A DNA stretch of 64,000 bases from Ascarosepion bandense (Eukaryota; Mollusca; Cephalopoda; Sepiida; Sepiidae), in assembly GCA_037127315.1 (NCBI GenBank), contig JBBBDQ010001921.1, positions 156,501-220,500 on the forward strand. The letters run 5' to 3'. Both the position numbers and the translations under genes were made by a program. Position 1 is the stretch's first letter. Each line of letters opens with the position of its first letter. The notes under the pieces were generated by a model. The model was not told where the DNA came from, did no database searches, and saw only the letters and a list, made by a program, of their open reading frames with translations. Of this stretch, positions 31,533 through 43,679 are shown in pieces.

Positions 31533-32385
31533 TCTATGTGCCTTGTCCCTTCAGGACTTAGGCGATCATGGCCTTCCATGTTTCCCTATTCCTGGTGGCT
31601 CTGAGCCCATCTTCTCCTGTTACACCATGCAATCCTCGTTCTGTCATCCACCTCATTAGGTCCTTCAAATACGTTATCCGCTGCTTTCCTCTGTCTCTTT
31701 TTCCCTCTATCTGGCCTGTTAGTATCAGATTCTCCAAGCCCTCCTTCCTCATTGCATGTCCCAGGAACTTCGGCTGTCTCTTCCTGATGCTCAGTATTAA
31801 TTTCCTTTTTGTTTCCATCATTTCCAAGACCTCATCATTGCTCACATGCTCGATCCATGATATTCGCAGCATCCTTCTTTAGAACCACATTTCTCGAAGT
31901 TGCTTCAAGTTTTTTTTTCTTCTTTGACGATATTGTCCAGCATTCACTGCCATATTGAAGGATGGACATCACGTAGCAATCCAGTACTCTCTTCCTAGTT
32001 TCTACCAAAATTGTCCTGTTTCTTAATACTTTACTCAACTTCTAGAATACTTCCTTTGCCATGCCAATTCGCCTTCGGATCTCTGTGCCACACTTTCTGT
32101 CTTCTGTTATAATGCTTCCCAGGTACTTAAATTTTTGTGTCTGCTTGATTCTGGTATCCCCAACCTGTATTTGGCATATTAGGCTGCCCTTTTTACTGAT
32201 GACCATGCATTCGGTTTTCGTGCAGTTTACTTCTAGTGCTTTCTTGTTACTTTCTTTTGCTACATTCTGTAGGAGGTCTTGCAATTTCCTTTCTGTGTCT
32301 GCTATCAGCACTGTATCATCTGTGTACCTTAGATTGTTTAAATTGTGGCCTCCGTTGTTTGTCTATCTGTCTGTAAAATTATAAA
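31533..32385 (-). pseudogene. LINE-R polymerase, 3' half
   Basis: The ORF 31872-31558 (104 codons) has MLRISWIEHVSNDEVLEMME, KRQPKFLGHAMRKEGLENLI and RWMTERGLHGVTGEDGLR. Upstream, 32038-31835 has SILQYGSECWTI and 32311-32042 has TERKLQDLLQNVAKES and KTECMVISKKG. The order matches the domain after the RT active site. The catalytic motif lies at the very edge (AEIC...YTDDTVL near 32320) and reading frames are broken. Confidence 0.88.
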
Positions 32386-32805
32386 ACTATACAAACTAAT
32401 CACTAACAACTTTCTTCCCTTTTAATGAAAAAATTCTACAAGCAAACATTTGACTTATCGATGGTATCACCTATTATAATTTTAGAGTCTGGCCCATGAA
32501 AACATGCAAACACACACTCATACAGTGCACAGAGAGTGGAGGAATAAAAAAAACAACAAAAATCATGGTGCTAGATGCAAAGGAACAAAACTAAGGTATT
32601 GATATGTCTTGGAAAGTGATATATATCAATACAAGGTTGCTACATGGTTTGTTTGTTTGTTTTTGAGGCTTAACAACCTATGAATCCTTATGGGATCATT
32701 TTAAGGTCATAACCAGTGATTTTTAGGTAAGGTTATTTTATTTTTACAACGTTTTTCTTTTCACGATTCATAGGGATTTGTTTTTAAGAGCAGGGTCCCC
32801 AAGTC
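32386..32805. other. No recognisable feature
   Basis: AT-rich, apparently low-copy. No ORF or repeat recognised. Confidence 0.4.
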
Positions 32806-32809
32806 CTAC

Positions 32810-32970
32810 CCTTGTTATTTAACCCATAACTGAAGGGAATGGACAGATTAATACCTTTCCCAAGGGTACCAGTGCTTAAGTGAATGCAGAGTATTCAACT
32901 GGAATTTGAACTCGGCTCACCGATTTCTCTTTCCGAGCCGATATCCACTGCACCACAACGCACATCTGTC
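32810..32970 (-). mobile_element. Short SINE-A
   Basis: Same boundaries as the 29.9-kb copy, with B box complement CTGGAATTTGAACTCGGC. Confidence 0.7.
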
Positions 32971-33129
32971 ACTATACACTTACAGCACCTGGATACGTGA
33001 CTTAGGCAAATGTAACTGAGTAGGCCAATCTAGTACGTAGATGTAATTGTCATATGCAGTATTCTGAGATGTAGGCATAGTCAATAATAGTAGATCTCTA
33101 GCCGTAAACTAATAGACCTCTAGTGGAAG

Positions 33130-33130
33130 A

Positions 33131-33163
<33 letters not shown>

Positions 33164-33187
33164 TTTTTTTTTTTTTTTTTTTTTTTT
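33130..33187. repeat. (CT)n(AT)n followed by T run
   Basis: A CT run and AT run lead into 23 T residues, which are the poly(A) tail complement of the following LINE-J. Confidence 0.9.
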
Positions 33188-33715
33188 AATCATATCACCC
33201 CAAGCAAGGCGGTAACACCACTGATGTGCAGGGGGCTACATAAGTGTAAAAAGATTAATTAGAAGAGAGTGAAGAGGAAGTCAAACCAGTTAGAAAGAAA
33301 GGAGTAAGAGAAGGATGGGAATACAGGTGTGATGACAGTTTCAAAGGTGGAGAGAAAGGAAAGGATATACGGGGTGGTTAATAGATGAGTATTGACATTG
33401 CATTTAAATTCCTGGAGGTTGTAGCCATCAGGAAAGAATATGGGAGCAAATTCCACAGGCGGGAAGTGTGAAAGAAGAAGCTGCAAAAGTAGAATTGTCG
33501 TCTGCATTTGGTTAATCTAACTGTGAATGGGTGGGACCCAGTTGCCAATCTGGTTGCACGAGTAAACACCTGTTGCAGAGGCACCAGTGACTTAAGTTCA
33601 TCCGAGCAGAAGCCATGAAAGTATTTATAGAACAGACAAAGGGAGGCCACATTTTGTCGGTGGGGAAGTAGCTGTAGTCGAGCCGCCAAGTTGGTACCTA
33701 TCACATTACTGATTC
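33188..33715 (-). pseudogene. LINE-J 3' fragment
   Basis: The ORF 33704-33378 (108 codons) has MIGTNLAARLQLLPHRQNVA, SLCLFYKYFHGFCSDELKSL and FTRATRLATGSHPFTVRLTK. The tail complement is AATCATATCACCCCAAGC. 5' truncated at about 33715. Confidence 0.85.
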
Positions 33716-33939
33716 TCCTTTGGAGCCTGTTGATTACTTATTCATTACATCAAATATATAAAATATTATGCCTCTATTCCTTATTATATGGTACTACTCA
33801 GAGGAATCATCAGACATAAACACATGCTGCGTTCGACTGAATCTGTGCTTAGTTTAAGTCATCTTACTGAGTTCCATACTTTTTGTCACATTAAACCAAA
33901 ATAAGCTATATTTAGAAAATAATGTCACCGGATATTCTG

Positions 33940-34650
33940 CTGTTTGTTGCAGCCCTGAGTCAAACTTACCTAAAAGATTTGAACAGCAACCCTAATGTGA
34001 TGGTACGCCCACCATCTTTGAGGCAGATAATGAAGAGACATTCCGATATTATGGCCTTGTGCCAAACTTGGCTAATACCTTTGGACACTGTCCATAATGT
34101 GATGGGAATCAAATTGGTCATTGAGGTAGATCCTGACTGAATATCACAGTATTGCAGCCTTATGTCAGACAAAGCTAATAGATTTAGGCACTATAATTGT
34201 GATGGTAAGTAAACCAGCCTTTGAGATGCATCCTGGCTGGATGTCCCAATATTTTGGCCTTGTGTCAGGCTTAACCAATAGTTTTAGACACAATAATGTG
34301 ATGTTAAACAAGTCAGTTATTGATGTAGGTCCTTACTGGAGGAACCAATATTGTGACTTAGCTTACAGCTTTGAACACCATCCTAGACTTGAACTAGACA
34401 TCTTGATATTGTGGCTCTGTGCCAGACAAAACTAATAGATTTAGGCACCATCCCTAAGCAAGCTATCATTGAGGTAAATCATGACTGGACATCCCAATAT
34501 TGTGACCTTGTTTCAGACTTGGCTAATCATTTTGAACAGTATCCATAAGCAAGTCTTCTCAGGCATTTCACTGGAACATTGAGGAAGATCTTGAAAAGAT
34601 GTCAGAATGGTGTGGCCTTGTGCCAGACAATGAGAAAACAAGCAAATAAT
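33940..34650. repeat. Diverged satellite, about 100-bp period
   Basis: TATT-TGGCCTTGTGCCA, GACA-ACTAATA and GATTTAGGCACC blocks recur about every 100 bp (34048, 34150, 34251, 34350 and so on). ORFs of 72-78 codons inside follow the repeat and are not genes. Confidence 0.75.
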
Positions 34651-35394
34651 AGTGATGCTTTTATCCATTGACTCCTCTACAAAAAAAATAATTTGCACAT
34701 CAGCATTCAGTGTGCCAAATTTGTGTAGCTTTTGGCTATTAATTCCAATCTTGAAAAGATTCAACGAGCAACAAAAAAATTAATGACAAAAGAAAAAATT
34801 ATTTCTTTTGGTGTTGATCGACAAAACCAGGTTTCTTTCTTTCATTTCTAGTATTACAACGTGATACATCAAACAATATTTGCGATTGGTTCTTAGTTTT
34901 AAACAAAGGTACATTTTTTCTCTCTCTCTCTCTCTCCTTAGCATTAAGCATTTGATCTGTCTGAGATGGATGAGCTGGCAAATGAAGAAGGTAAAATGGC
35001 CGCTCCAATAAAATCCTGATCAAGTGCCAAAGGTAAATTGAAAGACATGATATTTGATTTGTTTTTCAAATTTATCAGAATATTTATTTCTTTGTCCTGG
35101 ATGTAATATTAAAAATCTATTGCAAATGATTTGTTGGGTGTGCTTAATGATGGCTATTTTCCCATCAGTGTGCATATTCAATGTGTAAACTCAAGCAATA
35201 ACTTGAATTTTCAATGCTGTTTTGCAAGTTAAATTAAACTCATTTAGACAGTAAGTAAAAGAAATAATTTCACAGCTATGAACCACCATACCACGTACTT
35301 TAGAATAAATCATTTTCATTCTCTTCTTATTCTATCAGCAAGAAGGAAATTCAGTTAAAAGGGATTCTTCTCCAGAACTGCTACCTTATAACTG
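34651..35394. other. No recognisable gene
   Basis: Low-copy AT-rich sequence with a short CT run at 34919-34936. Confidence 0.4.
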
Positions 35395-35640
35395 TTATAT
35401 CCTGGACAAGGGTACAATTTAACAAAGTGTTATCCAAGTAAAAAGATTACCTAGCCAGGTGTAAATTAATAAAAGGTTTATTCAGCACAAGAATTATTAC
35501 AAACAAAAATAGTACTACAAGGTTCTAATTGGTAAGCATGATTCACTAGTGAAAATGCTTTTGCTCATTTATTCTTAATAGACTTAGTTCACCAGAGTGT
35601 TCATAGAGGGTGCTGAGATATTCCATTATAATAAGATCAA
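35395..35640 (+). repeat. Duplicated segment, copy 1 (uninterrupted)
   Basis: From TCCTGGACAAGGGTACAATT to GATATTCCATTATAA. The second copy at 35828-36840 has the same sequence with two insertions. This is the empty-site reference. Confidence 0.85.
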
Positions 35641-35912
35641 ATCCAAACACATCTTTAGAAACGGTACTATTTTTTTCAAAATCAGGTTAAAGACAAAAGG
35701 AAGAAGGACAAGCCGAAAGCCAGTTCAAGTTTATTAAGAGCTTATTGAGTGATTTTCAGAAAACATCCACTTATTGTTGAGTGGCAAATGTTGACCTTTT
35801 TCCTCTGTTGGGAATCAAGATGATTGTTGTATTCTGGACAAGGGTACAATTTAACAAAGTGTTATCCAAGTGAAAAGATTACCAAGCCAGGTGTAATAGA
35901 ATAAAAGGTTTT

Positions 35913-36105
35913 TTTTTAAATTTTAATCATATCACCCCAAGCAAGGTGGTAACGCCACTGATGTGCAAGGGGCTACGTAAGAGTGAAAAGATTGGAAAAG
36001 AGTAAAGTCGGAAACCACATCCTAAACAGGAAACAAGGGATGAGCCTCTTCACCTGTTCAATAGACGTGGGTGGAGTGTGAACCGGGCAATAGTTTAGTT
36101 TATCG
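35913..36105 (-). mobile_element. J-tail SINE-like element
   Basis: Ends like LINE-J (complement AATCATATCACCCCAAGC), but past the last 70 bases the sequence differs: AAACCACATCCTAAACAGG, CACCTGTTCAATAGACGTGG. Shared tail with unrelated body is the arrangement seen when a SINE borrows a LINE's 3' end. Other copies: 36160-36720 and 55815-56200. Confidence 0.65.
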
Positions 36106-36157
36106 TTTATTCAGCACAAGAATTATTACAGACAAGAATAGTACTATCAGGTTCTAA

Positions 36158-36159
<2 letters not shown>

Positions 36160-36192
<33 letters not shown>

Positions 36193-36725
36193 CGTATCAC
36201 CCCAAGCAAGACGGTAATGCCACTGATCACTGATGTGCAGGGGGCTACATAACAGTGAAAAGATTGGAAAAGAGAAAGCCAGAAACCACATCTTAAACAG
36301 GGAACAAGGGATGAGCCTCTTAACCTGTTTAATAGACGTGGGTGGGGTGTGAACCGGGTGATAGATAGATCTATCTACTCCAATTGAAAAAAAAAAAGAC
36401 AAAGTGAGAAGATTGGAAAAGAGAAAGCCAGAAACCACATCCTAAACAGGGAACAAGGGATGAGCCTCTTAACCTGTTCAATAGTAAGCAAGATGGTGCT
36501 TACCACCTTCCTACCAAGGTGGATGCGACCCAATGTCAATATTGATGTGGGGATTCTGAGCTCTTTAGCTCAGCCAAAAATGTTGCATAGACCCAACAAA
36601 AGGCTAGGTTGGGTTCTTGCTTTTTCACCTCAGACGCGACTTTATCCTTTGATGGAGCCTCATTTGGGTCACTCTCTGCTTGGAAGCAGAGAGCTTAACT
36701 AGAGAGAGCCTGATCAAATTGATCA
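36160..36725 (-). mobile_element. J-tail SINE-like element, longer copy
   Basis: Poly(A) complement and J tail, then the CCTGTTCAATAGACGTGG body with an internal tandem repeat, continuing to about 36720 through a 5' region with GCAGAGAGTGACCC. The 80-codon plus-strand ORF here is incidental. A shortened LINE-J relative cannot be excluded. Confidence 0.6.
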
Positions 36726-36873
36726 CCACTCAATCCATAAGCAAGAGTTATTAGTGAAAATGCTCTTGCTCATTTATTCATGATAGATGTAGTCCATCAT
36801 AGTGTTCATAGGGGGTGCTGGGATATTCCATTATAACAATGACAGAGACACCAAATAGGATTCATTACTAGTC

Positions 36874-37080
36874 ATGGGTATAACCATAAACTACATCCAG
36901 TAAGGAGTCTTCTGATTGGGGAAAATGGGAGTTTGAGGAGTATGGAACCAACACGTAATTGATGTTGCTAACAAGTCATCTCAGACCCAAAGTGGTAGCA
37001 CCTGTAAGAGTTTCAGATATAAGCAAGTAGTGAATTCACAAATGTGGTCAAAACATTATGAAAGTATAAAGATATATTAT
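36874..37080 (+). mobile_element. Element G, left part
   Basis: Starts TAGTCATGGGTATAACCATA like the 58.3-kb copy (TAGTCCTAGGTATGACGG) and continues with GTATGGAACCAACACGTAAT and CAAAACATTATGAAAGTATA. It leads directly into a minisatellite that has about three units in the 58-kb copy. The right end was not found near 40.3 kb. Confidence 0.65.
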
Positions 37081-40000
37081 AGGAAATGAGAGAGAAAGAT
37101 TACAAGAAATACATTATTTGAAAAGGAAGGGAAATATTATGAGCAATAAATTATTAGAAAAAGAAGAGAAAAATTACCAGCAATACATTCTTGGCAAAGG
37201 AAAAGAAATGTTACAAAAAAATAAATTCTAGGAAAAGAAAGAAAAATTACCAGGAATACATTCTTGGAAAAGAATTATGAAAATTACCATTATTATTATT
37301 TGAAAAGGAGGAGAAAAATAACTGGCAAAATTTTATGGAAACTGTTATGGTGAACACACCTGTCTAGGGATAGTGGACTCTCCCTCCTAATATAAGTCAT
37401 AGTGTAGCGAGTATGGACTCTCCCTCCTAATATAAGTCATAGTGTAGTGAGTAGTCAGAGGGATGTTATGGTGAACTCACCTTTCTAGGGATAGTGGACT
37501 CTCCCTCCTAATATAAGTAACAGTGTAGAGAGTAGCCAGGGGGAAAATAAGATTCAGCGACCTTGCAAGTTACTCCACATTACTACATGATGATATAAAG
37601 TTCCCACCAGTACATTGAAACTAAGGGACCAACATTTGTAGTTACATAAAACGCACAATCTTCTATGTTGTACTCCACAACAGAAACAAAGGATAAAAAT
37701 TAATGTGAAATACATTCTTTTCTTTGAAAAGAAAAGAAAAAATTATAAGGAATACATTCTAGTCAAAGAAAGAGAAAATTTTCCATCAATATATTCTTAC
37801 AAAAAGAAAGAGAAAGATTACCAGCAATATCTTCTTGGAAGAAAAAATGAGAAATGTTGCTGGCAATATATTCTTCAAAAATAAAGAGGAAATATGCAAG
37901 CAATACATTATTGATAAAGGAAGCAAAAGAATTACAATTTAATAAATTCTTTTAAAATAAATAAATAAATTGGAATCCATACGTTATTGGAAACTGAGAA
38001 AAATTATCAGCAGTATGTTCTTGTTATAGAAAAAGATTAATTATTTGCAATACATTCTTGTAAAAGAAAGAGAAAAATCACCAATGAATTCTTGCAAAGG
38101 AAAGAGATAAATTATAGCAATATATTCTTGGAAAAGGTAGAGAAAAATTAGGGTTATATATTCTTGGAAAAGGTAGAGAAAAATTAGAAGCAATATCTTA
38201 TAGGAAAAGAAAAAGAAAAATTACAATCAATAAATTCTTGGAACAGTGAGAGAGAAATATCCATCAGTGCATTCTTGGAAAAAAAATTACCAGCAATAAA
38301 TTCTTGGAAGAGAAAGAGAATAATTATCAGCAATAGATTCTTGTAAAAGAAAGAAAAAAATTTACAATACATTCTTGGGAGATAAATAGAAAAATTACCA
38401 GCAATACTTCTTGGAAGAGAAAGATAACTTATCCATAATATATTCTTAGAAGAAGAAAAGAAAAATTACTATGAATAAATTATTGAAAGAAGAAGAGATA
38501 AATTACCATCAACAGATTCTTGGAATAGAAAGAAAGAAATTGCCAGTAATTCAACCTTGGAATATAAAGAAAAAATTCCATGAATATATTCTTTGAAATG
38601 AAAGAAAACAATTAGCAGCAATATATTCTTAAAACAGTAAGAGAAAAAGTACCAACAATGCAATTTTGGAAAAAGTGTCAAATTTCCATCAATAAATTCT
38701 TGGAATAGAACAAGAATGATTACCAGCAATACATTCTTGAAACATAAAAAATTCTATCAATACATTCCTCAAATAGGGAGAAAAAATTTACCATAAATAT
38801 ATTCTAGTAAAAAGAAGAAATAATTGCCAGCAATACATTCTTCAAAAAGAGAGAAAAAGCTTAACCTCAATAATTTCTAGTAAAAGATGAATTACTCAAT
38901 ATATTCTTGGAATAGAAAGATAAAAATTACCATCTGTACTTTCTTGGAATAAAACGAGAAACATTTCTCAATATATTATTGGAAAAAGAAGAGATAAATT
39001 ATCATCAATATTATCTTGGAAGAGAAATAGAAAAATTACCATCAATGAATTATTGAAAAAGAAATAAATAAATTACCAGCAATAATATTTTGAACAGAAA
39101 GTGCCAAATTACCAGCAATTCAATCTTGTAAAGAGAAAAAGGTCCAATTCATTCTTGGAAGAGGAAGAGAAAAATTACCAGCAATACATTCTCAAAAAAG
39201 AAAGAAATTTTCATCAATACATTCTTGTAAGACAAAATTTAACCTCAATATATTCTTGGAAGAGGAAAAGAAAAATTCTCATCAATACATTCTTTGAAGA
39301 GAAAATTATCATTAATTCATTGTTGTAAAAGAAAGAAAAAATTACACTAGTACATTCTTGGAATAGGAAGAAAAAATTACCTCAATATATTCATGGAAAT
39401 GGAAAAAAATAATTACCATCAAATACACTCTTCAGAAAGAATGAGAACACTTAACCTTCAAAAATTCTTGTAAAAGAAAAGGAAGTTTCATTAATAAATT
39501 CTTGTGAAAGAAAGTGATAAATTACCAGTAAAACTTCTTGGAAAAGAAAACAAAAAATTATATGCAATATATTCTTGGAAAAAGAGAAAAATTACCATCA
39601 ATATATTCTTGGAACAGAGAAGAAAAATTACTGGCAAATCTTTCTTGTAAGGGAAAGATAAAAATTGCCACCAAGAAATTTTTGTAAAAGAAAGAGAAAA
39701 ATTACCATAAATGCATTCTTGTAAAAGAAAAAGATGAATTATCAACATTAATTCTTGGGAAAAAAAATGAGAAAAATTACCATCAATTCATTATTAGAAA
39801 AAGAAATAAATTACCAGCAATATGTTCTTTGAACAGAATGTGAAAAAATTACCATGAATACACTCTTGGAACAGAATAAGATAAATTACCAGCAATACTT
39901 CTTGGAGACAAGAGACAAATTCTCCGCAATATATTCTTAGAAAGGGAAAAAATTCCATCAATAACTTACTAGAAAAGAAAGAGAAAAATTATCATCAAAG

Positions 40001-40262
40001 CATTTATTAAAAATGGAAGAAAAAAATTACCAGAAAAATATTTTTGGAAATGGATGAGAAAAATTACCAGAAAAATATTTTTGGAAAAGGAAGAGAAAAA
40101 TTCTGAGCAATATAATCTAATAGAAATAGAAAAAATCTCAGCAATACATTCTTTGAAAAGGAAGAGGAGTATTACAGTCAATGTAGTCTTTAAAAGAAGG
40201 AAAAAAGCACTGGTAATGCACTATTGGCAAAGGTAGAGAAAAAGTAGCTGTAATATTTTCTT
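37081..40262. repeat. 3.2-kb diverged minisatellite, about 40-bp unit
   Basis: Dozens of variants of a unit built on ATTACCAGCAATACATTCTT and GGAAAAGAAAGAGAAAA. Strand composition is strongly A-rich. All ORFs in the region (lysine/glutamate-rich on plus, phenylalanine/leucine-rich on minus) are reading frames through the repeat. It is interrupted by a solo LTR at 37343-37682. It appears to be an expansion of the small array inside element G. Confidence 0.9.
37343..37682 (+). mobile_element. Solo LTR, 340 bp
   Basis: Begins TGTTATGGTGAAC and ends CTCCACAACA, flanked by GAAAC (37338-37342, 37683-37687). The 5' part is duplicated internally, so GTGGACTCTCCCTCCTAATA occurs three times. Shares TGGACT plus pyrimidines with the LTRs at 15493, 46139 and 49589. 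Confidence 0.85.
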
Positions 40263-40905
40263 GAACAAAAATCCTTGAAACCTTGTAAAAACATTAATTT
40301 TTTTTCAATAAATGTTTGACATGAAGGTGACATGCTAGTAAATAATTTAATCGAAAGACTCCACCTTGAATTGCTCGTGTTTTGAAGATCTCAGGGAAGA
40401 ATAAGTGAAAAAGAATTTACTCATTCTATTCATAGGTAATTTCACTAAATGAGGCACTAACTTGCTTATTTGGTGACTGAGATAGTTGTGTTGGTGTAGT
40501 ACGTATTCATTCCTGATATAGTCTGTATTGAATTTAACTGCAATAAGAAAATAACTTCTCTTTAAAGAGTTGATCTTTAATTATCTTATTTACCGACTTC
40601 ATTCTAAGAGATACCAAAATTGTTTTACCAACGACACCAAAGGTTATACAGAATCATGCCCCAAAGTATGTCAGTGGTTCTCTCTGATATATAAATGAGT
40701 CATTGGGCCAACTGCTTTTATGATATGCACATGTGACACATAGTAGAGAGGGAGATATATAAACACTCAGCATGTGGAGGAAAAAAACAGATGATCTTTC
40801 ACATAGTTGTGTGAAGATAATCCCCATTTAGAGAAAGCTCCAAAGCCACACACTCTCATAAAAATATGAACTAAGAAATTCCAGAAATTAGCAAACAGTA
40901 ATTTT
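40263..40905. other. No recognisable feature
   Basis: AT-rich, apparently low-copy DNA between two minisatellites. Confidence 0.4.
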
Positions 40906-40912
40906 TCTTATT

Positions 40913-41395
40913 AGACATCTGTCCTAGTGTTCCTATTAGACGTCATTACTTGTTTTCATATTCATCATCTGTCCTTGTGTTTCCATTTGACCTCTGTCTT
41001 TGTTTTCATTTGAACTTTGTCCTTGCGTTCCTATTCAACATTTGCCCTTGCGTTCCTATTCAACATTTGCCCTTGTGTTCATATAAGACATCTGCCCTTG
41101 TGTTCATATAAGACATCTGCCCTTGCATTCATAGAAGACATCTGCCCTTGCATTCATAGAAGACATCTGCCCTTGTGTTCATAGAAGACATCTGCCCTTG
41201 CGTTCATAGAAGACATCTGCCCTTGCGTTCATAGAAGACATCTGCCCTTGCTTTCATATTAGTCAACGTCCTTGTGTTCCTATTAGTCAACTGTCCTTGC
41301 ATTCCTATTCAACACTCCTTCTTCTGTACATATTAGACATATTTCTTTGTGTTCCTGTTAGACGTATGTCCTTGTGTTCCGGATACTCTTTTCAG
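40913..41395. repeat. 25-bp minisatellite
   Basis: Units of the form ATAGAAGACATCTGCCCTTG plus CGTTC. The central eight or so (41085-41250) are almost identical at 25 bp; outer units are diverged, the usual pattern of array decay from the edges. Confidence 0.9.
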
Positions 41396-41869
41396 TCTAA
41401 CCTTGTATTTGAATGTTGACTGTCAAGTCAAGTGATTCCATCTAATAGAAAGGGTTGGTACACTACAGTCATCTTAGAACCATTCCATCTTATTTCACAA
41501 TATATACTAATATAAGTTTTGTATATATCTATAATTGCTTGTCAAATGATTGAAATTATAATCAACTTTCAGTTTTAGATAAAAGCTACAATTTTGAATG
41601 CTGAATTACAATAGGCAGTTAACAGAGATAGAAATTTTATAGAAATGGGCAATTGACCGAGATGTGCAATTGCTTATATGAAAATACTGGCTTGCATCAT
41701 TTGCATAATCACAAAACCCTTTAATATCAGAAATTTAAATAATAGAAAGAAAGCAAGTGAACACTTTAGCTGAAATATAACAACAACAAAGATGTTGATA
41801 CTTGTTCAAATTATTCAAGCATTAATGGTCATGCCATATCACTGTCAAAGAATCTAATAGGTAATTTTT
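41396..41869. other. No recognisable feature
   Basis: AT-rich, apparently low-copy DNA. Confidence 0.4.
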
Positions 41870-42620
41870 CATTTTTTTTGTTATTTGTTTTTTTTTATTT
41901 TTTGTTTTTCTTTATTTAGACTTTTTATTCAATTTTTTCATTTTTTTTTGTTTTTTTTCTTCATTTATTTGCGTTTTTATATCTATTCAGTCCGTTTTCT
42001 TTTTTCTTAATTTTTTTCTCTTTTTTTCTTCATTTCTTTTCATTTTTCTTTATCATTTTTGTTTTCCAGTTTTTTCATCTTTCTTTTTAAAATCCTTCCT
42101 TCTTATTTTATAGAAGTTGCTTGAGATCTTTTTTTCTTTTCCTTTAGAGTTCTTCGTTTATTAAATTTTGCCTCTCATTTACTCTTATTCATATTTCCTT
42201 CCCTTTCTTAATCTTCTTCACTCTCTTTTTTCATCATTCTCTTATCTCTTCTATTCTTGTTTTCCTTTCCTTCAAATCTTGTATCTTCTCTTTTTTTCCT
42301 TACTCTTTCTCTCACTAACTCATATTACTAAACTTTCTTTTCATCATCTCTCCCTATATCTTTTTCTTCTCTTCTCTTCTTACTTCATCCACTCTTTATT
42401 CTTCACTTTCTCTTTCTTGCCACTACTTCTTCGCCTAACTACTTCTCCTATAATTCCATATCCTTATTTTTTCCATTTTTCCTTCTTTGCTTGATTTACT
42501 CTTTTCTTTCCTTGATTATCCTTTCCCTTCTTCCTTGTTCCTCTCTCTCTCTCTCTCTCAGTCCCATATTTCTTATCCTCTTTTTTTTCTTTTTCTCTAT
42601 CTCCCAGTCGTCACTCTGTC
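41870..42620. repeat. Polypyrimidine tract, about 750 bp
   Basis: The plus strand is overwhelmingly T and C: first T-rich (TTTTTCTT motifs), then TC-mixed, with a pure CT run at 42540-42560. The Leu/Phe/Ser-rich ORFs of 70-108 codons here reflect this composition and are not genes. Confidence 0.85.
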
Positions 42621-42934
42621 CCTCTTCATATCTCTCTCCCGTTCAGAAGTACCAGTTTTTCTTCCTCTATTCTTGTTCGGGACTTCCCTTCTCAGATGAC
42701 TATTTTCTCCATTATGACTTAACATAAAAACAGAATATGCCTTCATAGTCAGTTTCATCCTCAAACCTATCATCTTTAAAATTAGCTTTGACATTAAGAT
42801 TGAAGAATGAAAGCCCTCAAGGGCATATTCAGTGTCCTACATTTTAAAATAAGTGCTTTGCATATGAAATGTAGCCAAATGAAACAACCTGGTTATTAGG
42901 CAAATTCACTATTTCATATAATCATACACGATTT

Positions 42935-42980
<46 letters not shown>

Positions 42981-43679
42981 AGACAGACACCCTCTTATAG
43001 TAAAACACCCAGACATACATATTAATATATATTAAGAAAATTCACTACTTCATATATTCACTCTAATGTTGCATCTCTGCTCTTTCTCTCATATAAACAC
43101 ATTTGTTTGCTATACCTTTATAAATATAAAGTAAAATTACTAATTTACATAGTCATCCAAAAATTACATGTCTATGGGACTTTCATAGATGAGCAGTTTA
43201 AAAGTGTACTGTGCTTAATAAGGTTTTCCCTGCAATGTGGTTCTAAGTTCAAAATCTGCCAAAAAGGACATGTTCTTCATTAAGACTTTCAAATGCACAT
43301 GCTGGTGAACATAGATAAACACTTTCCTAAAAAAAAATAAAACAGGAATGTCTTCTCAAATGTGTATTTACTAAATATAAAAAGTATATAAAGTAATATA
43401 AAAAAAAAAATGAAAATGTGTCAGGGACACTAATCTAAATTTTTTCACTTGAAGATTGACTTAGTAATATAGATGAGAGTCCTTGAGAAATTTTAGTGTT
43501 TGTTGTTGTTGTTACACCTCTGTCTTAGTTTGCTTTCTAGAGGCATTGAGCACTTTAGGTTTTAGTTTATTTGTTTTAACGCTTTTGGCCTTTTGCTCAT
43601 TTTTTTCATGTCCCTTTTTTTTTTATAGACTTTTGATTAGTAAATTTTTCCTTTGATCTTTTACTAATTAATTCAAGGT
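42621..43679. other. No recognisable gene; (CA)n at 42940-42975
   Basis: AT-rich sequence with a CA microsatellite. No ORF or repeat recognised. Confidence 0.4.

Larger units (their letters stand above)
35828..36840 (+). repeat. Duplicated segment, copy 2 (invaded twice)
   Basis: The same segment, interrupted after AAAAGGTTT (about 35913) and again after GGTTCTAAT (about 36159), by two minus-strand elements with the LINE-J tail. The rest is collinear with copy 1. Confidence 0.85.

Noticed and set aside
37081..40262. CRISPR-like array in the ~40-bp repeats
   Set aside because: Units are diverged, contiguous, with no constant repeat/unique spacer alternation, and the DNA is animal-type.
41033..41260. 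CRISPR-like 25-bp repeats
   Set aside because: No spacers between units; it is a minisatellite.
42168..42727. Three overlapping hydrophobic ORFs resembling membrane proteins
   Set aside because: They arise from the pyrimidine tract, which forces Leu, Phe and Ser codons.
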